NCBI GenBank assembly: GCA_036518915.1
Contig: DATDME010000090.1
Location: 1 to 15,693 of the forward strand
DNA: 15,693 nucleotides
DNA from: GCA-016699105 sp036518915
GTDB lineage: Bacteria > Patescibacteriota > Saccharimonadia > UBA4664
Reading direction: 5' to 3'
A program made the translations under genes and the position numbers. Under the pieces are notes generated by a model. The model saw nothing but the letters and a program-made list of their open reading frames with translations, ran no database searches and was not told where the DNA came from. Below are positions 4,399-12,392 of this stretch, piece by piece. How positions within the stretch are numbered: position 1 is the first letter of the stretch; every line of letters begins with the position of its first letter.

Positions 4399-7300
4399 CT
4401 ACTCACCGACGATCACGTTGCCGTGCTCATCTACAAACACCTCGCCCGGTGCCAATTTCTTTGGCTTGATTGGCCGGAGCGGCTCCAGGTTCAAATGCGG
4501 ACGTTCACCCGTCGGCATAATCAGTTTACCGGTCATGGCCCCTGCGGCCTGCGCTGTTTCAGACGGCCGGTTATGCGCGGCTTCCTCCGGGGATTCAATT
4601 TTCTCGGGTTTCTCGGGGGAGTGACGGTCGCCGCGGCGGCGCTGGCGATGATGCGAAATCTCGGCCGCCGGAGCGCTCACTTCCGGCTCAGGCCGCACCG
4701 CAGCCGCCGCCGGCTTAACCTCAACGGCATGCAGCTTCTGCTGGACCTCGCGCTCGGCCCGAGCCCGCGCCACCTCATCCACCGCCAATGACTCAGCCTG
4801 CGGCATCTGGTCGCCACCCTCAAACATCGTCTCAGCGGACTTCACGCTTGTTGGCTCGGGCAGCAAACCGCCGCCGTGCTTCACGATCGCCGGAATGGGC
4901 TGTGGCTTACGAATCGGCCCCAATGGCTCAATCACCTTTGGCTTTGGCGCCGCCACCACCTCGCGCGCATGGTCTTTGGCGCCAGACTCGGCCGTAGGAG
5001 CTTGTGAGGGTGGTGTCATCACCCGCGGCTTTGTTAGGCTCTGAGGCGGATTAACCACGATCTTCTTGTTCTGCACATAATGCTCCGGCGGCGCCTCCCC
5101 CTGACCTTCCCCAGACTCCGCTGGTCCAACCGGCTCAGCCAAACGTTTACGGCCATCCAGCTTAATCAGTGACTGATTAAGCAAATCATCAATCTCATGC
5201 TGTGCCCGCTTTACCTGCTCCTCCGCCGACGTATTGGCGGCCTCAGCCGCTGGCGGATTCGGAGCCGGTGCCAAAGCCGGCTGGGGTGGCTGAGGTGCTT
5301 GAGACGACTGAGCCAATGTCTGTTGCCGCGCCGCCGCCATCTCCACCGCACTACGCTTGATATCAGCTTTCGTCAAAGGAATCGGGATATGCGCCTCGCC
5401 CAGCATCTGCGCCACCGACTCTACCTGCGGCGCCAAAGCCTCCGCCACAACTGGCTTGTCTCTTGCTTCAACTGGCTTTTCTACCAGTGCAGACGACTGC
5501 GCCACTGCCTCAGGCTTAGATTCAGACTTCGGCTCGGGCTTCGATTCAGGCTTCGGCTCAGGCTTCAACTCAGGTTGAGCCTCGGCTGGCAGTTTTTGCG
5601 CAGCTGGTTGTGCCACCGGCGCTGGCGCCGGTGGCGGCGAAGATTCAGGTTTAGGTTCAGGCACAGGCGCCGGTTCAGATGAAGGTGCGGGTTCAGAATC
5701 AGGCGTGGGCACAGGAACAGGTGCAGGCGTCAGTGCGGTAACGGGAGCTGGCATAGTAGCGGGAGCCGACACACTGGCAGGCACCGGGATGGGCTCAGAG
5801 ACAGGTACCTGCTTAACCTCCGGAGCGACTGGCCGGGACGTGGGTTGAGGCACGAACTGGGGCGCTGCGGGCTCAAGTGTTGGCTGGGGCGCCGCGAACT
5901 GGGGCGCGGGCTGGGGCGCCACCGGTACTGGCGCCGATTGCGGCACGGATTCCGTCGCAGTACCCGCCACCGCAAGCGGCGAAACCGGAACCGCAACCGG
6001 CATTGGAGCCGGCGTGCCAGCCGCCACTGGAGCTGAAGGCGCCACTGCCGCCGGCGCTGGCTGGACCGGTAACGCAACTGGAGCTGGTTGCGTAGCCACC
6101 GGAGTTGCCGGCAAAACTGCTGCCGCTACAGGCGCACTAGGCAGCGCCGTCACTTCGGGCTGCACCGTGTCAGGAATTACCTGGCGCGCCAAAATCTTCT
6201 CAGCACCCGGATCAACGAAGTGGATAAATGAACCCTCTTCCTGGGCCGGTTCAGCCGGCGCGGAAGCCACGGTTTCAATCGATGGAGTTGCCGGCTGGAC
6301 AGTGGCTTCAGCCGTCGGCTGGGCTCGCAGTTCTGACTCCACCTCAGCCACGGGCTGCACCTCCACCACAGGCTGCGCCTCTATCAAGGGCTGCACGCCA
6401 GTCGCTGGCGCCGCCAGAAGCTCCGGCTGGTCCGTCCTGCCGGCCGCCAAACGGGCAACCTCTTCGTCACTAATAAATGCGCTGGCCTGATGGTCCGCCG
6501 GCCCGGGCTCAACTTCGTCCACCAGCACGTCTGGTGAGTCATCAGGTTCCACCTCAGGTTCCGATTCATCCTCAATTTCGGAGTCATCCTCAATTTCGGA
6601 GTCATCAGCGGTTTCAAAGTCATCCGTTTCAAAGTCATCCTCGGTTTCAAGCCCCTGTGTAGCAACCACTGGTGCAGGCTGGGCAGGCGTCAAATCGCCC
6701 AGTACCTCAATGTTAGCGTACGGATCACCCGGCGCGGCCTCACCACTACCCAGCGGCGGCAAATCCGGCTCAGCCTCTGCCGCCACTGCCGCCTCACTCG
6801 CCCGGCTGGACGGCTGACCGCCAGTAATATCCATGACCGATAATGTTCCAATCTCACTCGGACGCGGCGCTACCGGTAGCTCTGGTACTGGTTCGCCCAA
6901 CACATCAATCTCAGCATTCTTATCCGACGGATCAGCCAGCGGCCGCCCATCCGTACCTAACGCCAGCAAATCGACCGGCGGCGCACCAATTGGCGGCGGC
7001 ACTGCCCCACCTGGCGAAACCGCAGCCGGTTCTGACCCAGCCGCCAGCGCCGGTTCTGGCTCTGCCGCCACTAGTTCCGGTAACAGCGCGGCTGGATCAG
7101 CCGACACCAGCCCAACCGCCGGGGTACCGGCCGGAGCCGCAGCCGGTACCGCCATCGGCTCAATTGTCGGAGCAGAGCCAACTGCATCAACCGCAACCGG
7201 AACCGGTTCCGCCGGAGCGGCCGGCACCGGCGCCGAAACTGCCGCCGGTACCGAAACTGCCGCCGGCACCGGTTCCGCCGGAGCGGCCGGCAAATCAATG

Positions 7301-10300
7301 GGCGGCGCACCAATCGGCGGCGCCGCAATCATCGTAGGCTCAGGAACAATCACATTGCCCGCCACCGGCGCGGTAATTGCCGGCAGTGTACCCCCACCCA
7401 ACACCCGCGCTCGGGCAATCTCAAGTGCCGTCCGCGGCTGCTGGCCAACCGTCGGTTCGGCCGCCTCCTCCGGCAACACCGGTGCAGCCGGATCAGGCAA
7501 ACGCACCCCACGCGGCACGGGACCAGCCGCGCCGTTGAAAGGCAAACCCGCATCGTTCGCCGCTGGTACGGCCGGCGCGGCCGGCACAGGAACCGGCGTC
7601 GGAATAGGAGCCGAAGCTGACGGCACAATCGTCGGCCCCGCCGGAACTACCGGCGCCGGCGCGGGCGCAGGTGCCGAAGCCAATGCCGGAGCAGGAGTCG
7701 GCGCGGGCATGGCGACAGCTGGCGCGAGAGCGGCCGGCGCGGGTTCAGGCACGGGCGCCACCCCGGTCGCGGGCATTTGAGCCGTCCCAGCCACCGGAGC
7801 TGCTGCTGTCGCCGGAACTACAGCAGCCGCCGGGGCCTCCTTAGTCGCCACACCACTAGCGCCCATTGACGGCACCGGCGCTGGCACGCCGCCACTCAGC
7901 CGCGACATAATATCCGCCTCCACCGCCGCCTTTGCGTGACCATACTTTGCTGCGCTCAGCTGCTTCACCGCCAGACCCAGCTCAAGATTCGGCCGGCCCA
8001 ACGGTGGGCTGTCAACCATCGTAAACGGCTGGCTCGGCAGACCACCAATCATCAAGCGCACCGCCGAATTATAATTCGGCAAATTCATCAGGTCATGGGC
8101 GTCAAACACCGGTTGGAACTGCTTCACCATAAATTCGGCGTCTTCCGGGCCCATCCGGTGTGCCACAATCGTGCCAATGTTGCCAAACACCGCGTCCCGA
8201 ATCTCGTTGGACAGTTGCCCAATGAACTGGTTGGCCACAATCAGGTTTAAGCGGTACTTCCGTGCCTCGCTCAAAATGCTGGCGAACGAATCCGTCGAGA
8301 AATTCTGAAACTCATCCACGTACAGCGAGAAATCATTGCGCTGGTCTTCCGGCATATTCGCCCGACTCATCGCCGCTGCCTGGAACTTAATCACGAAGAT
8401 CATACCCAGTAGCTGGCTATTTAACTCCCCTACCTGGCCCTTGCTCAGGTTTACAATCAGGATCTTCTTTTGGTCCATGATGTCGCGCAAATTGAACGAG
8501 CTCATGGTTTGGCCAATGATGTTGCGCATCATCTCGTTGTTCTGGAAGGCACCAAACTTGCTCACAAACCAGCCGAGCATCTCGCTCTTGTGGTAGTCCG
8601 ATGTCTGGCCCATTTCCTTCGTCCAAAAGTCGATGACCGTTGGGTCTTTCAGGTAACGGAACTTCTGCTTGAGGTACTCAGTATCCGTAAAGACCTTAGG
8701 AATCTCGATGAACGTCGCCCCGTTCGGGTCGCTCATAAGCGTCAGCGCCGCATTGCGGTACCAGTGCTCATACCGCGGCCCAATAATACCCGTGTGCCCT
8801 GGGTCGTACAGCTTATACAGCATGTTGATGGTCTCTTGGACCAAGAAGTCCTTTTGCGTCGGGTCACTGAATTCAAACAGGTTCAGTCCCAGCGGATACT
8901 GCGTGTCACCCGGGTTGAAGTAAATGATGTCTTCCGACCGGTTTTTTGGCACCATGGCCAGCAGCTTTTCCGCTGAATCCCCGTGCGGATCAATAAACGC
9001 GAAGCCGTTCCCGGCCAGCATGTCTTGCACCGCCAGGTTTTCCAACATCGTGGACTTACCGGTACCAGTCTGGCCCAGGATGTAGGTGTGGCGACGCCGG
9101 TCTTCCACCGAGAGCCGGATTTCCTTCTTCACCCCCCGGAATTCGTTATAACCAAACAGCAGGCCCACAGACGGCAACCGCGTCGGACCGTCCACCTGCT
9201 TGCTCATCTGGCGCTCCACCGCCGTCGTCGGTGTAAACTGGGCATCGGGCAAGTGGTACAACGTCGCCAACTCCACCGAGTTCAGCACGTTACCTTTTAG
9301 CTCGGGCGGGAAAAACCGAAAAATAAACGCCGTCACCAGGCCCTGCACGTCCACCGCCGGCAAGAACGTAAAGCCGTTCAAGCCCGGCGCGTCATACAGT
9401 GCAAACGTGGTAGCAATATCCCGAATCAGCTGCTGGCTGCGCGCCACCGAGCTGGTCGACACAATCACCCGAATCAACACCTCAAAGCCCGGGTGCTTCG
9501 TTTTTTCCTCAATGCTCTCAATTGCCGCCTGCTCCAGGTTGGTCAGCTCGCTCTGGTTACCCAGCTTTTCGCGGTGCTCCTGCCGCTGCTGCTCCGGCGC
9601 CTTCACCATGCCCTTGAGCACGTCCTGCGGCGTAATGCCGGCCTGCTTGCGGCCGCGGCGCTTCAGATCTACCAGCTTGAGCGATTTCGCGATCCAGTTC
9701 GGCGTGGCCGGCCGCACCATCAACTGGAACGCCACGCCGTCGGCCTTCTCCAGCGCCGACACACTCGTCAGCAGCGCCTCCATGGGGTCGCGGTCGAGCT
9801 TCGCGTACGTCGCAATCGGATAAGCGCTCTCGGCCCGCAACACCATTTCGCCGCCCAGCGTGGCGGCCAGGCGGCCTTCCTGGTTGAAGATGTTATGATC
9901 TTCCACCATCTCCGTCCGCGCCCCAGGGTAGGCCGTTTGGATGGCCTTTTCCACCGTGCTCACGAGCGCCACCGGCACCGCCGCATAAAAGTGCACCACG
10001 CCCTCAGACGCGATCAGCTCCAGCGCCACATGCCGCTGGCCATAAAACGTACTGCGGAAGCCCGTGATGGCCGTGCCAGCCAGTAGGTTATACAGCACCT
10101 CCGCCTGCGCGGTTTTTTCGCGCATCACCTCCTTCACGTCGCGGTTGCCCGCCGCCGTATCTTCAGACCGCGACGGCAAGTGAATCAAGATGGGCACCAT
10201 CTTTAAGCCGCGCTCAATCGCCTTAGCCTTACGCAGCTTCTGGCGGTACACCAAATAAGCCACCGCACCTAACGCTCCCCCCAGCACCAGGAAGATCAGG

Positions 10301-10323
10301 AACACCGCCAGAACAAAGTTCAC
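4399..10323 (-). CDS. Type IV secretion-type (VirD4/TraG-like) ATPase with giant Ala/Pro-rich tail
   Basis: Membrane-anchored motor ATPase of the FtsK/HerA-VirB4/VirD4 superfamily, expected to move DNA or protein through a type IV-like apparatus. An N-terminal helix (residues 3-26) is followed by basic residues, placing the rest in the cytoplasm. An N-terminal region of about 350 residues precedes Walker A GQTGTGKST (417-425), FIDPHGD (443-449), the Walker B-like LYVDEFQNF (667-675), and ANQF (697-700). The ATPase region ends near 770-800. About 1150 low-complexity Ala/Pro residues follow, with an acidic repeat (about 1225-1253), a Lys-Pro-Glu repeat (1583-1605), a short helix-like island near 1700-1725, and a non-repetitive C-terminus (PHLNLEPLRPIKPKKL, then GEVFVDEHGNVIVGE). 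Relatives I recall are much shorter. The start is GTG at 10323, eight nt after GGAGG, 23 nt after the upstream gene. VirB4-like function remains possible. Confidence 0.85.
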   Translation of the reverse strand: MNFVLAVFLIFLVLGGALGAVAYLVYRQKLRKAKAIERGLKMVPILIHLPSRSEDTAAGNRDVKEVMREKTAQAEVLYNLLAGTAITGFRSTFYGQRHVALELIASEGVVHFYAAVPVALVSTVEKAIQTAYPGARTEMVEDHNIFNQEGRLAATLGGEMVLRAESAYPIATYAKLDRDPMEALLTSVSALEKADGVAFQLMVRPATPNWIAKSLKLVDLKRRGRKQAGITPQDVLKGMVKAPEQQRQEHREKLGNQSELTNLEQAAIESIEEKTKHPGFEVLIRVIVSTSSVARSQQLIRDIATTFALYDAPGLNGFTFLPAVDVQGLVTAFIFRFFPPELKGNVLNSVELATLYHLPDAQFTPTTAVERQMSKQVDGPTRLPSVGLLFGYNEFRGVKKEIRLSVEDRRRHTYILGQTGTGKSTMLENLAVQDMLAGNGFAFIDPHGDSAEKLLAMVPKNRSEDIIYFNPGDTQYPLGLNLFEFSDPTQKDFLVQETINMLYKLYDPGHTGIIGPRYEHWYRNAALTLMSDPNGATFIEIPKVFTDTEYLKQKFRYLKDPTVIDFWTKEMGQTSDYHKSEMLGWFVSKFGAFQNNEMMRNIIGQTMSSFNLRDIMDQKKILIVNLSKGQVGELNSQLLGMIFVIKFQAAAMSRANMPEDQRNDFSLYVDEFQNFSTDSFASILSEARKYRLNLIVANQFIGQLSNEIRDAVFGNIGTIVAHRMGPEDAEFMVKQFQPVFDAHDLMNLPNYNSAVRLMIGGLPSQPFTMVDSPPLGRPNLELGLAVKQLSAAKYGHAKAAVEADIMSRLSGGVPAPVPSMGASGVATKEAPAAAVVPATAAAPVAGTAQMPATGVAPVPEPAPAALAPAVAMPAPTPAPALASAPAPAPAPVVPAGPTIVPSASAPIPTPVPVPAAPAVPAANDAGLPFNGAAGPVPRGVRLPDPAAPVLPEEAAEPTVGQQPRTALEIARARVLGGGTLPAITAPVAGNVIVPEPTMIAAPPIGAPPIDLPAAPAEPVPAAVSVPAAVSAPVPAAPAEPVPVAVDAVGSAPTIEPMAVPAAAPAGTPAVGLVSADPAALLPELVAAEPEPALAAGSEPAAVSPGGAVPPPIGAPPVDLLALGTDGRPLADPSDKNAEIDVLGEPVPELPVAPRPSEIGTLSVMDITGGQPSSRASEAAVAAEAEPDLPPLGSGEAAPGDPYANIEVLGDLTPAQPAPVVATQGLETEDDFETDDFETADDSEIEDDSEIEDESEPEVEPDDSPDVLVDEVEPGPADHQASAFISDEEVARLAAGRTDQPELLAAPATGVQPLIEAQPVVEVQPVAEVESELRAQPTAEATVQPATPSIETVASAPAEPAQEEGSFIHFVDPGAEKILARQVIPDTVQPEVTALPSAPVAAAVLPATPVATQPAPVALPVQPAPAAVAPSAPVAAGTPAPMPVAVPVSPLAVAGTATESVPQSAPVPVAPQPAPQFAAPQPTLEPAAPQFVPQPTSRPVAPEVKQVPVSEPIPVPASVSAPATMPAPVTALTPAPVPVPTPDSEPAPSSEPAPVPEPKPESSPPPAPAPVAQPAAQKLPAEAQPELKPEPKPESKPEPKSESKPEAVAQSSALVEKPVEARDKPVVAEALAPQVESVAQMLGEAHIPIPLTKADIKRSAVEMAAARQQTLAQSSQAPQPPQPALAPAPNPPAAEAANTSAEEQVKRAQHEIDDLLNQSLIKLDGRKRLAEPVGPAESGEGQGEAPPEHYVQNKKIVVNPPQSLTKPRVMTPPSQAPTAESGAKDHAREVVAAPKPKVIEPLGPIRKPQPIPAIVKHGGGLLPEPTSVKSAETMFEGGDQMPQAESLAVDEVARARAEREVQQKLHAVEVKPAAAAVRPEPEVSAPAAEISHHRQRRRGDRHSPEKPEKIESPEEAAHNRPSETAQAAGAMTGKLIMPTGERPHLNLEPLRPIKPKKLAPGEVFVDEHGNVIVGE
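5160..5182. repeat. Perfect 11-bp inverted repeat inside the ATPase tail
   Basis: Arms GCTTAATCAGT (5160-5170) and ACTGATTAAGC (5172-5182) are exact reverse complements around one base. It is AT-rich within a GC-rich gene and encodes LLNQSLIKL in the ATPase tail. With a one-base centre it resembles a protein-binding site more than a terminator. Confidence 0.6.
5509..5577 (-). repeat. Lys-Pro-Glu repeat in the ATPase tail
   Basis: A run of short degenerate 6-12-nt units encodes alternating KPE, KPEP and KSES motifs (residues about 1583-1605). It probably arose by slippage and gives a charged, extended stretch within the otherwise Ala/Pro-rich tail. Confidence 0.7.
6566..6651 (-). repeat. Acidic tandem repeat in the ATPase tail
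   Basis: Two identical 18-nt units (6566-6583 and 6584-6601) are followed by diverged units of 18 and 15 nt and a partial one. They encode Asp/Glu-rich hexapeptides of the type DSEIED and DDFET (residues about 1225-1253). All units keep the frame. Confidence 0.75.
7202..7292 (-). repeat. Ala/Pro repeat with a duplicated 25-nt block
   Basis: A 25-nt block at 7202-7226 recurs exactly at 7268-7292, 66 nt away (22 codons). Between them are two near-identical 18-nt units (7233-7250 and 7251-7268), encoding Pro/Ala/Val-rich hexapeptides (residues about 1011-1041). The high identity points to recent in-frame duplication. Confidence 0.7.
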
Positions 10324-10346
10324 CTCAACACCCTCCGGCTACTGCA

Positions 10347-10838
10347 TTACACCGAATCGGTTTTAGTAGTATCTTCGTCCGGCTCATGCACCGTTAGCCC
10401 ATAACGCTTCTGCAAATAATCTTCCTGCAGCGCTTCCACGGCCTCTTCCTCACCGTACGGATCACCCACGTGTTGCCGCACCACCTCTTCAGCCTTATCA
10501 ACCCATTCGGGCTCAATCACATCAACGTCCGCCGCCAGGTTTGGCAACGGTGCTGCCTGCGGCTGGGGCGCCTGGGTAGCCGAAGCCGGCATCGGCTGAG
10601 CCATCGCCAGCGCCATAGGATCCACGACCGGCTGTTGGCCGGCCGCCGGCGCGGGCGAGGCCGGCGCTGGGCTCGCTCCAACCACTGGCGCCGCCTCGGG
10701 AGTGGCTGGTACCGCCTCGGATGCAACTGGCGCCGCCGGTGTTTGCTCGAGCGCCGGCTGGTTAAATTGCTCCGGCTGTGGAGCGGACGGCGCCACATTC
10801 GGATTTGGCTGGCTTGAGGGTGGCATTGGTGCGTCCAT
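10347..10838 (-). CDS. Pro/Ala-rich protein with small conserved C-terminal domain (163 aa)
   Basis: Residues 1-100 are Pro/Ala/Gln-rich and probably disordered. Residues 105-149 are different: VIEPEWVDKAEEVVRQHVGDPY and EALQEDYLQKRYGL resemble a small helical domain I remember from CPR/Saccharibacteria proteins near type IV secretion genes (pattern EWVxKAxxIVxxTxxDPYxxxxxxxxxKxxYxxKRY). The function is unknown. The gene lies 23 nt before the ATPase gene and is probably co-transcribed, so it may be a partner of that machine (inference). The start is placed at ATG 10838-10836; a GTG two codons earlier (10844) is in frame but would lie upstream of the predicted transcript start. There is no SD, consistent with leaderless initiation. 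Confidence 0.75.
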   Translation of the reverse strand: MDAPMPPSSQPNPNVAPSAPQPEQFNQPALEQTPAAPVASEAVPATPEAAPVVGASPAPASPAPAAGQQPVVDPMALAMAQPMPASATQAPQPQAAPLPNLAADVDVIEPEWVDKAEEVVRQHVGDPYGEEEAVEALQEDYLQKRYGLTVHEPDEDTTKTDSV

Positions 10839-10846
10839 TAGCACAA

Positions 10847-10855
10847 ATTATATCA
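10847..10855 (-). promoter_or_regulatory. Extended -10 promoter of the secretion ATPase operon
   Basis: On the minus strand TGATATAAT combines an extended -10 (TGn) with a perfect TATAAT (10852-10847). No convincing -35 lies 17 nt upstream, as is common for extended -10 promoters. Only 8 nt separate the box from the ATG at 10838, giving a leaderless transcript. Confidence 0.65.
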
Positions 10856-10907
10856 TACCAGCCTACAAAACCTTAAGCGTCTTCAAGCCAAGCCAGTCGT
10901 AAGCTGC

Positions 10908-12341
10908 CTAATTGTGCACCCACACCGGCGTACCCACCGTCGACCAGTTGTAAATAAATTCCGCGGCCGCATCCGGCAGGTTCACGCAACCATGCGACCC
11001 GCCGTAATAATAATCCGGGCCGCCAAATTTGCCGTTCCGCCATGCCGCGTCATGCAAGCCATAGCCCTTGTAAAACGGCATCCAGTATTTTACTGGCACG
11101 TCATAGTCATAGCCGTACTGATAGCCCACCAGATGGGTATTGGTGGTTTTGTAATAAATGCTAAATAACCCCGTAACCGTGCCCAAACCCGCCCCGGTCG
11201 CGCCTGAAGTCACCGGGCTATCATAAATCACGTTATGGTCCTGCCACACCCATAGGTGTTGTTTGCTCAGATTCACCTCAATGTACCGGCCCAAGTCCAA
11301 ACTCACCAGGCTGGTTGAGATGGTCTTAAACGGCACCTCGTGGCTGGTAATCGTAAAGGTCAGCGCCGACTGTGTCATAACCGCCTGACTGATAACCACC
11401 GTCAGCGGGTCCTGATCGATCGCGGTGCCGTTGACGCCTTCGGTTTCCACTTTGCTGATGCCATTCTCAACCGTCACTTTTTTGTTAACCGGCGCCACAT
11501 CGAGCTGGTTGGCAATACCCTGCACATAATTTTTCAACTTGGCGCTATCCACCTGCGGCACCAGTTTGCTCGCCAGGCCGTCGGGCTGCTTTACAAACGC
11601 CAGCCAGCTGCCCACATCCGCCGTTGTTGGCGCGAATGTCCGGCCATTGTATTCCAGCACGATAGCCGTAGCCATGAGGCGTTTAGCGGCATCAATGGTC
11701 GGGCCCAAGGCTTTGGCCTGGATATCCGCCACCTGCTCATGAGGTTGCAGTTGCAGGCTCAAGCCACCCGGCGAGCGCACATCGTCTTCCACCAACCGCT
11801 CCAGGCCCAACTTGTCAATTGACCAGCCGCTTTTGTCGGGCACCGGCTGCAGCTGGCCAGCCTTCACCACCACGCTGGCGTCCACCGGCGGCGTGCCCAC
11901 TTTGGCTGCCACACTAGCCGCAAACCCGTTCAGCGCCGACCGGTCAAGGTGGTACGCCAAGTCAATCGGCTGATGCATCACCGGCGGCAGCCAGCTCGAC
12001 CGTCCGCTCTGGTAAGCGCTGGTTATCGTGGACTCCACATCGTACGTCACGCCCAAGTCGGCCGGCGTCAAATGGTACTCTTGGTCCGCCACCTGCAAGC
12101 GCAACTGGTAGTTCATAGCCACACGCTGCAGCGTGTGGCGCAGCTGCGTCAGCGTCTGGCCACCCACCGCCTTATCCGCCACCCGCACCCCTGGCAAAAT
12201 CCGGCCATTGAACCAGGCCTTCGTCAACATTTGGGTGCCCACCACAAAAAATCCGACAGTTAAACCGATCGCGACCACCCGGCGCACCGACGTAAAACCG
12301 TCACTACCATGAAGTTCGCGATCTAACCGCCGTCGCAACAT
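10908..12341 (-). CDS. Membrane-anchored L,D-transpeptidase (YkuD) with PG-binding repeats
   Basis: Predicted to form L,D (3-3) peptidoglycan cross-links or attach proteins to peptidoglycan. A short cytoplasmic N-terminus precedes a single helix (about 20-40), so the body faces outward. Two PG_binding_4-like repeats are suggested at about 60-190 (YHLTPADLGVTYD) and 215-340 (RTFAPTTADVGSWLAF), as in VanW/Erf-type transpeptidases. The YkuD domain starts near 352 (RYIEVNLSKQHLWVW). Its catalytic motif is intact: H430 (GLHDAAW) and SHGCVNLP (449-456) with nucleophile C452. The length of 477 aa suits this architecture. The start at ATG 12341 follows a TATAAT by 6 nt and no SD is present. The gene lies downstream of pheT but has its own promoter. 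Confidence 0.9.
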   Translation of the reverse strand: MLRRRLDRELHGSDGFTSVRRVVAIGLTVGFFVVGTQMLTKAWFNGRILPGVRVADKAVGGQTLTQLRHTLQRVAMNYQLRLQVADQEYHLTPADLGVTYDVESTITSAYQSGRSSWLPPVMHQPIDLAYHLDRSALNGFAASVAAKVGTPPVDASVVVKAGQLQPVPDKSGWSIDKLGLERLVEDDVRSPGGLSLQLQPHEQVADIQAKALGPTIDAAKRLMATAIVLEYNGRTFAPTTADVGSWLAFVKQPDGLASKLVPQVDSAKLKNYVQGIANQLDVAPVNKKVTVENGISKVETEGVNGTAIDQDPLTVVISQAVMTQSALTFTITSHEVPFKTISTSLVSLDLGRYIEVNLSKQHLWVWQDHNVIYDSPVTSGATGAGLGTVTGLFSIYYKTTNTHLVGYQYGYDYDVPVKYWMPFYKGYGLHDAAWRNGKFGGPDYYYGGSHGCVNLPDAAAEFIYNWSTVGTPVWVHN

Positions 12342-12347
12342 GTCCCA

Positions 12348-12375
12348 ATTATACCGCTAACGCTTAGGGGAGCAA
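12348..12375 (-). promoter_or_regulatory. Promoter of the L,D-transpeptidase gene, leaderless geometry
   Basis: A perfect TATAAT (12353-12348) lies 6 nt before the ATG at 12341. A weak -35 TTGCTC (12375-12370) stands 16 nt upstream. The start point would coincide with the first base of the start codon. Confidence 0.6.
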
Positions 12376-12392
12376 GGGCTGGCCGGCAATCA

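Noticed and set aside
5197..5682. 161-codon Arg/Leu-rich plus-strand frame
   Set aside because: An Arg/Leu-rich composition with no SD or promoter is typical of antisense reading of Pro/Glu/Ala codons.
6833..7780. 315-codon open frame on the plus strand opposite the ATPase tail
   Set aside because: It is the antisense of a GC-rich Ala/Pro repeat. Gly/Ala/Thr composition follows directly from the opposite strand, there is no SD, and the ATPase frame is continuous with a recognised core.
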